This document shows positions 58,147-64,000 of a DNA stretch of 64,000 nt, piece after piece. Position 1 is the stretch's first letter, and each line of letters begins with the position of its first letter. Source of the DNA: Sequoia sempervirens. Lineage: Eukaryota; Streptophyta; Pinopsida; Cupressales; Cupressaceae. A program made the translations under genes and the position numbers. The notes under the pieces are model-generated. The model saw only the letters and a program-made list of their open reading frames with translations. It did no database searches and was not told the origin of the DNA. The stretch lies in assembly GCA_007258455.2 (NCBI GenBank), contig VDFB02373365.1, positions 224,591,201 through 224,655,200 of the forward strand, read 5' to 3'.

Positions 58147-60184
58147 AATTTCATTCAAGGATAACCCTAGAGATCTCAATGCAAAGGAGAAAGAGATCTT
58201 GCAATAGGGCTGTCCTAGGGGCTAATTGTAAGCTAATAAGGGGTTTTCCACCAATTAAGAACTTGGAAAGACAAATGCAATGCAATTTGAAATGTAAGAT
58301 GAAATTCTAAACATTGATTCAATGCAAAGTAACCCTAAATGACCTAGAAATGCAAATGAAACAACATATAAAACTATAGAATAAAATGTATGCACCTAGA
58401 AATCTAGAGATGACTGGAAGGAGGTCTGAAACACTAGAATTTCAGACTTTAATTTTGAGTGGGACTCATTCACCAAGCTAGGAGAATTAGTCTAGAATTT
58501 GGATCTATGTGTGGGAATAGGAAACTCCCGAATGGGTATCCGAATCTGCAAAAATCTGAATTTTGATATAAACTAGGAATCACTCACCAGAAGTGGTGAA
58601 TCATTCCAGTTAGGGTTTTCTAAAGCTTCAAAGTCTAATCCTTCTATTGGGCATGTGTAGGATCATGATAGGAAAAAAATTGGTGATATGATGGGTATGT
58701 GTAGGGTATGTCATTGACGACTTTTTTTTTTACCCAAAATTGATGAAACGAAAAGGGTTTTTAAAAAAGATTCTTAGCTTTCCACCAATATAAATTATCC
58801 TTTACTTTTAATTTAATAAATAATTATTATTCATTTTCTATTTGTATTATGACTAAATTCTTGATTGACAGACTGATTGAAAAACATCTATAGCTTTCAA
58901 ACAGTATCACATTTTTTGAGCCCAAGTCTATGCTTCGCATACTAAAGGATTAAAAAAAATGAATTTCATGAAGTTTTGACCAAGTTAAGGTGGTCAAACA
59001 GACGAGTTTTTATACTTTTTAAAAGTTGTAATAAAAAATTAATAATTAATTATTTATTTGGAAAAAAATTATAAAAAAAATATGCATCACATCAGAACAT
59101 GAGCCCTCTACTTATATCTAAAATCTTATAAAAAAATATTATCATTTTATTATGGTTAGGGTGGTTAGACAAACACTTCTTATTTTTTCCCTAAAATTTA
59201 TGTACTACTGCATTAAAATTTCAAATTTTCATTAAATAGATTAAAAAAAAACCTAGTAGTTTAGAAACTACATTCAATTTGCTATAGATTCTATTCTTAC
59301 ATATTTTGAAATAATATAGATAACTTATTCAAATTTTTATGTCAAGTTTCCTAACTCTGATTTTTCTAATTTTTTTGCCACTTAAGGGCCTGGTTTCTCC
59401 ATGATGATCCTGCACATACCCTCTTCTCTATCTGCTATATCCTTCCCGATTGATTTCTAGATCTGAAACCTTGATTTGCAACCTGTAGGTGTTCTCCAAT
59501 GTTCTCCAAGGCTTGATGACAATTTTGACAACTTTATGTACTTTGACAACTTCTTCCAATATTTCTCTTCAATGTTTCTTCAATATAAACTTGCAAATCA
59601 CACACAAAAGAGAGGGAGAAAAGCTTGTGGGGTTAGTGGATAGGGGTTTTCCTTGGTCAAACCTTGTTTTGGTAATCAATCCTTGAAATAAAATGAAATA
59701 GTAATGGATAATGATGAATGAACAAGATATGATGTTGCAACTCACCAAACCCTACCAATGAAGTGTTACAAACATGTGTGAGATGGCTCCAATAGATGTA
59801 GATCTCGACTCTTGCTTGAAGGTGATAGATCTTGAATGAAATTCTAGCTTGAATCATAAAACCCTACATCACAATTGTTAGCTCCAAAACAAACATGATG
59901 CCTAAAATCTTTGACATGATGCTTGATGATTGAATGCTACTCTAAAATCCTTGATAATAAGCTATTGAATGATCTTGTAAACACTTGAATGCACTTGTGA
60001 ACTCAAACTTGCTATAAGGATGAATACTTGAATGCTTGGGGTGAAAATGAGTGAAAGAAACTTGTATTTATACTCAATTATGCAAAATTTCCTAAAATTA
60101 CAACACTACAATCTGACATCAGATCTAGGAGGGTAAAACCCCACCAAAAATTTGAACTAATTTTGATTTTGGGCCACACGGGAC
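58147..60184 (-). repeat. Family P copy 1, right-arm version, with MITE
   Basis: Counterpart of 6063-8150. The MITE lies at 58649-59421, between GGGCATGTGTAGGATCAT and a terminal CATACCC. It meets the family U LTR at 60184/60185. Confidence 0.62.
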
Positions 60185-61207
60185 TGTTGATGTGTTTTTA
60201 TGCACTTCTCAACACAGACAGCACGCAGGTGCACTACTTCTCTTGAAAGACAATCTTCCACAATCAGATTGCAGAACACTATCCCAAGGTCTCTAATGTT
60301 AGGTCTTGACAATGCTTGGAATATCTTAGTTGTTTGATGTGATTTGCTGCAATCATAAGGTGGTCTTACGGATGGATTACAAAGTGGGGAAGTTGGATTC
60401 TTGAAACAGAGTTCTTAAGATGGGAGAGTTGTTGTGTGTTCGCTGTAGGTTCAAATAGTAGTCTTGAACTCCATTTTTGTCATTGGATTTAGCTTTACAA
60501 TGTACAATGAACCTTAGCATAGGTCACTCATTAAATAAAATGAAAAAGGGCAGGGAAGAGAGGAGGTTCCTGGATCTGCAACTAATTGTGAACAGTGATA
60601 ATGGAGTCCCTACAATGGACAGCTTCTTGGAAACAATATTCCACTTAACCAGAGATCTCACCGTCTCATGGAATTTGTGCTATCTTCTGAGGTCTGCAAA
60701 TGTATCATCTTTCATTCACCATGTGCATGCATGAACAAAGATGAAATTTTGGAGCAGCTTTGAATTTAAGTCCAAACTAACTTTACACAACTATCTACCA
60801 TCAACAAACAGCAAAAAGTATGGACTAAGAAGGCATCTACACAGCAATAATTTTCATAACCACAAAACAACATTCCTAAAATCTACCAAAGCAAGAAAAC
60901 AGCTAACTAGAACAGCAATAAAACCTAAGTTAAACATCTAACAATGGAGGTTGAATCAAGCAACATGTGAGAAACTCAGAAAATGCACCAAGTCAATGTA
61001 TTTTCATTATAAATTTCTGCAGCATGTCTTTACAACAACTCAACTCCCTTTTCAAATGAGAGGAGAGCCCAATTTATAGTGCCCCAAAAGTCAAATGAAT
61101 GGCTAAGATTAATTCTCACTGTGTGGCCAAGATTCATTACAAAATAGGGTTTCACCAACCCTCAATATATTACAATTTAAAAAATATTTGTCTCTTTCCT
61201 TATTTTG
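60185..61207 (-). mobile_element. Family U 3' LTR-like block, right-arm copy
   Basis: On the plus strand it begins TGTTGATGTGTTTTTATG at 60185. Counterpart of about 5040-6062, with the same TATA-like box. Confidence 0.55.
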
Positions 61208-61266
61208 TCCTCTAGTGACGGTACTATAACAATTTTGTCCTTTAGCTAATTGTTGTTTTACTGTAG

Positions 61267-64000
61267 CTACTCTTTAGGGAGTTCTCTATCATCTATGGGG
61301 CTATCTTCCTACTTCTTTGAGGTTGTGTATTCCATGAATTTTAGGATGACCGGCTGGAGTTTTTCTACCTCAACGATTTCATACCGCAGCACTTGGTAGC
61401 TCCACTCTTTCACATGATCTTCCAGCCTCTTCCAGTCCTCATTGTACTTTGCACCTTAATCCCTGAACAACTCTGATTGATCAAAGGCATGGACAGTAAA
61501 ACTCATGAATTCCACCGTCATTTCGCCAGACATCCCATCCTCCATCTTCTTTTGAAAGTAAGGTTTTACCTTCTCCAGATCCATCCGTACTGCAGGCATG
61601 TCATATTCCGTCATTAGATTGAGGTACTTGGCACATTCTACTCTGATCTCTTCGATCCATTTGATATCTAGGTCCACTTTGTTCATTATTTGTTCCAACC
61701 TTTCCTTTTGATTGTCAAAGTGTCGCCACCACACATCCATCAGCCAATGATCATCTTTGTTGAATGCAAGCTCCTTTTCCCATGTGGCCTTTGAAATCTA
61801 AAGGATAGCCTCGATCTTTGGGAAGGTAGAGTCGTATGTTGCAGGGAAGTCAGTGCATAGCTTCTTTGTGCCCTCCAAAGATTGCTGCAAGTCCAAGAAC
61901 TTGTTGGCTGTCCGAACAGACCGACTAATTCCCATGTTTCTGACATATAAGACTTGTCAGAACCAGCTTTCTGTAGTCCTTTCCAAGTTCTTTCTCCTTT
62001 CCATCTTATCAATTTGTTCCTTGGACAACAATTGGGGGATGGTGGTGGACGTGGTAGGTAGGTCATCCACCAAAGACCATTGCTGAATGTAATCTTTCAA
62101 AGCAGCTACCTGTGCTTTGAGCTCATCTTTTGAAATCTTGTCCTGCTTTATCAAGTGTACCACCATGGCCACTGACTCCTCAAGATGCTCCATCTTCTGT
62201 TCTTTGATGGCAGTCCCTAAGTCGATGGTGGAGATGTTATAACTCACGCTAGCCTGGTCCACCATAGGGGCTACTATTTGCACAACTCGAGACCCAAAAG
62301 CATCCATCGTCACCCTAGATCAGATCTTAGGCTTCTTCTCCTTCTTTGTTGTGATCTGAGCTAGGGCTAAGATAGCCTCTAGTCTCGCCCTTGGGTCTTT
62401 TAGTATGGGAGTTTTCCTTTCGAGCTATTTTTCTAACCATTCAGGCACATCAGACTTTCCCTTAGGTGACTCACGATCATCCTCACCCCTCTCAATCAAG
62501 GCTTTTGTTATCTTAGCCTCCTAAACTCTCAATTCTTCCTTGGCAGTATCTCCCTCTTCATCATTAGAGTCTTGGATGAACACAAGGTGCTTTATGGGAG
62601 GCTTGGCAGATAATTGTTGTAGGGGACTTTCTTTTTCTTTCATTTCCTCCCCTTCCTTCTCCTTAGTTTGTTCAACCTCGTGCGCATGTTCCTTGAATTG
62701 CTCAATTTCGAGGCCCTTAACAGCTTGGGCCTCTCCCTCAGGTTTGTTTTCTTTCTATTGTCCTTCTTCAAGGAGCGACCCTTCTGCCTTTTTCGTAGTA
62801 TCCTTCAGCTACTGGGCCATTTCTTCCTCTAGGTCATCATCAAAGGTCTACACAATGACCTTACCACCAGTGTTGTCCTCCTCATCCCTACCCTCAGAGG
62901 AACCAGATCCTTCTTCTTCATAGGCCACCCTATTAATAGTGTGATGTTCATATTCTGGGTGCTCGTGGTATTCATCGACCTCCTCTTCAAAGGGCTTCGA
63001 GGCCTCTTGTTCTTGCCTCTCCCACTCCTTAGAGATTAACATGGTGGCTTCCATAGCTAGTGGCCCTATCAGAGGTTGTGAAGGTTTGGCAGTAGTGAGG
63101 ACCTGAGCTAAGGCTGCTTGAAGAGTGGGATCCATGAGGATCTGGGAGAGCTTGGAGGGGATAATTTGCATATGCTTGGAGAAGGCCTTAGGAAAAGTAG
63201 ATGTGGGTATAGGTTTTTTCACCACAGCTAAAGGGAGCAACATGGTGGGTGACATAGCAGCAGAGGAGGGAGGAGTAGTTATGGCAAAGGAGAAGTCAAT
63301 TATGATCATCGGTTCAGTCAGGGATGAAGGGGCAAGATGGATAGAGATGTCCACCACTGGTGGCCCAGATGTAGCGACCATAACTAGAGAAATAGGTGGT
63401 GCGACAGTCAGGGCAGGGAGAGCTAAGAGGGGTTCTAATTGATCTGTACCCTTTACTTCTTCCTCTTGGATTAAGGGTTGCTCCATGGTGCCCCCTGTTT
63501 GCTTAAGTCTTTTGGAGGGTGAGCCTCTTGTTTCTTTCCTTGTATAGACCTTGGGGTCAGGAGACTGTTCTATTTCCGTCTCCTTCCTCTTCTTAGACCT
63601 GGTAACTAGAGGAGACTTAGATGTCCCACCCATTGAAGTGGTGGTAGCAACATCGTCTATGGTACTTGGTTCACTCTTGAGCCCTTTGTACGTCAGGACC
63701 ACCCCTTGTTGTTTTAGTTGGGCCACCCGTTCATCAACCCACTCCTTGGTATGGGACAAGATTGGCTTGGTTATAGTGTCGAGGTCATCGACCTCTTGCT
63801 CATCCTAGTCTATTGTTGGTATTGGTAGATTGGCAACTGTAGGGTACTTGGGGTGCATTATGGTGCTATCGTCTTCCTCGACCTGATCCGGTATGGGGAA
63901 AGACTACACCTTCCTTACAAAATGCATAGTCATCCGCATATAATGCCTTGCACATACCTCTTTATCATCTTGACAATCTCCCCAAAAGTCTTCAATGTGG
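61267..64000 (-). pseudogene. Family U protein, right-arm copy, partial
   Basis: Counterpart of left 2260-4981, truncated by the window. The frame is continuous with no frameshift, including the C-terminal part shifted in the left arm (right reads EDHVKEWSYQVL near 61410). Stops shared with the left arm include those after VRKV, PTID, EEMAQ, ELRV, WLEK, KKPKI and TESWF. Private stops include TAG at 62848-62850 and TAA after ELFRD (about 61457). At 63565-63567 it keeps CAG where the left arm has TAG. One frame stays open over 303 codons (63759-62848). Confidence 0.7.

Larger units (their letters stand above)
53296..64000. repeat. Right arm of giant inverted duplication (runs off window)
   Basis: The reverse complement of the left arm from the N gap back to about 2260. 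The remaining roughly 2.2 kb of the left arm should continue past 64000 to about 66250 if the duplication is complete. Differences include private stop codons and a few small indels. The inner boundary is set where LINE 3' flanking words begin and may lie a little further left. Confidence 0.88.

Noticed and set aside
1..64000. Terminal inverted repeats of a giant transposon (Maverick/Crypton type)
   Set aside because: The arms contain several nested, independently inserted elements with their own ends, and the interior has no such transposon's genes. Segmental duplication or mis-scaffolding is simpler.
1..64000. tRNA, rRNA or conserved small RNA genes
   Set aside because: None found by eye on either strand; only tRNA-complementary primer-binding sites are present.

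Overview
This is transposon-dominated nuclear DNA from a plant, most likely a seed plant with a very large genome (conifer-like). The plant assignment rests on Ty1/copia elements with TGGTATCAGAGC primer-binding sites, a LINE zinc-knuckle tail, AT-rich MITEs, and a spliced fragment of a plant RING-H2 ubiquitin ligase resembling Arabidopsis RHY1A. The species assignment is inference. I see no intact host gene. Every long reading frame found is broken.

Layout. (1) 1-12883 and 53296-64000 are the two arms of a giant inverted duplication. They are collinear (paired left and right coordinates sum to about 66,240-66,260) and differ by about 2-3% in the stretches compared. The left arm stops at a 100-N gap; the right arm runs off the window. 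Reading the left arm rightward, each arm holds: a stop-riddled unknown 'family U' reading frame with a 3' LTR-like tail, two oppositely oriented copies of a non-coding 'family P' repeat, a MITE inside one P copy, and a LINE tail. (2) 12984-14095 is the 5' end of a minus-strand Ty3/gypsy-like element cut by the gap. (3) 14697-22240 holds degenerate telomere-like DNA, a MITE, a 3.36-kb solo LTR with GTTTG target duplications, and AT-rich DNA. (4) 16838-27683 is a 5.4-kb tandem duplication with a 24-bp filler that looks templated. (5) 27120-29200 (minus) is a second, diverged member of family U ('V'). Its upstream DNA (29367-29981) is a roughly 50-56-bp periodic array of hairpins whose two arms change together. 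(6) 30700-32240 is a third P copy. (7) 33807-41756 is the RHY1A-like pseudogene, split inside its first coding exon by copia element A (33904-39854). Copia element B (42683-48338) lies downstream. (8) 50078-52345 is a minus-strand LINE tail interrupted by a foldback-rich insertion.

The strongest candidates for something undescribed are the covarying hairpin array at 29.4-30.0 kb and the related two-hairpin module of family P (arms of the type GGGACTCATTCGCCA / TGGCGAATGAGTCCC), which keeps self-complementarity while its sequence drifts. Family U/V is a conserved long protein family with no visible polymerase domains. Its premature stops are mostly TAG, and four of them sit opposite CAG in a paralogue, the expected scar of cytosine deamination at methylated CHG sites.
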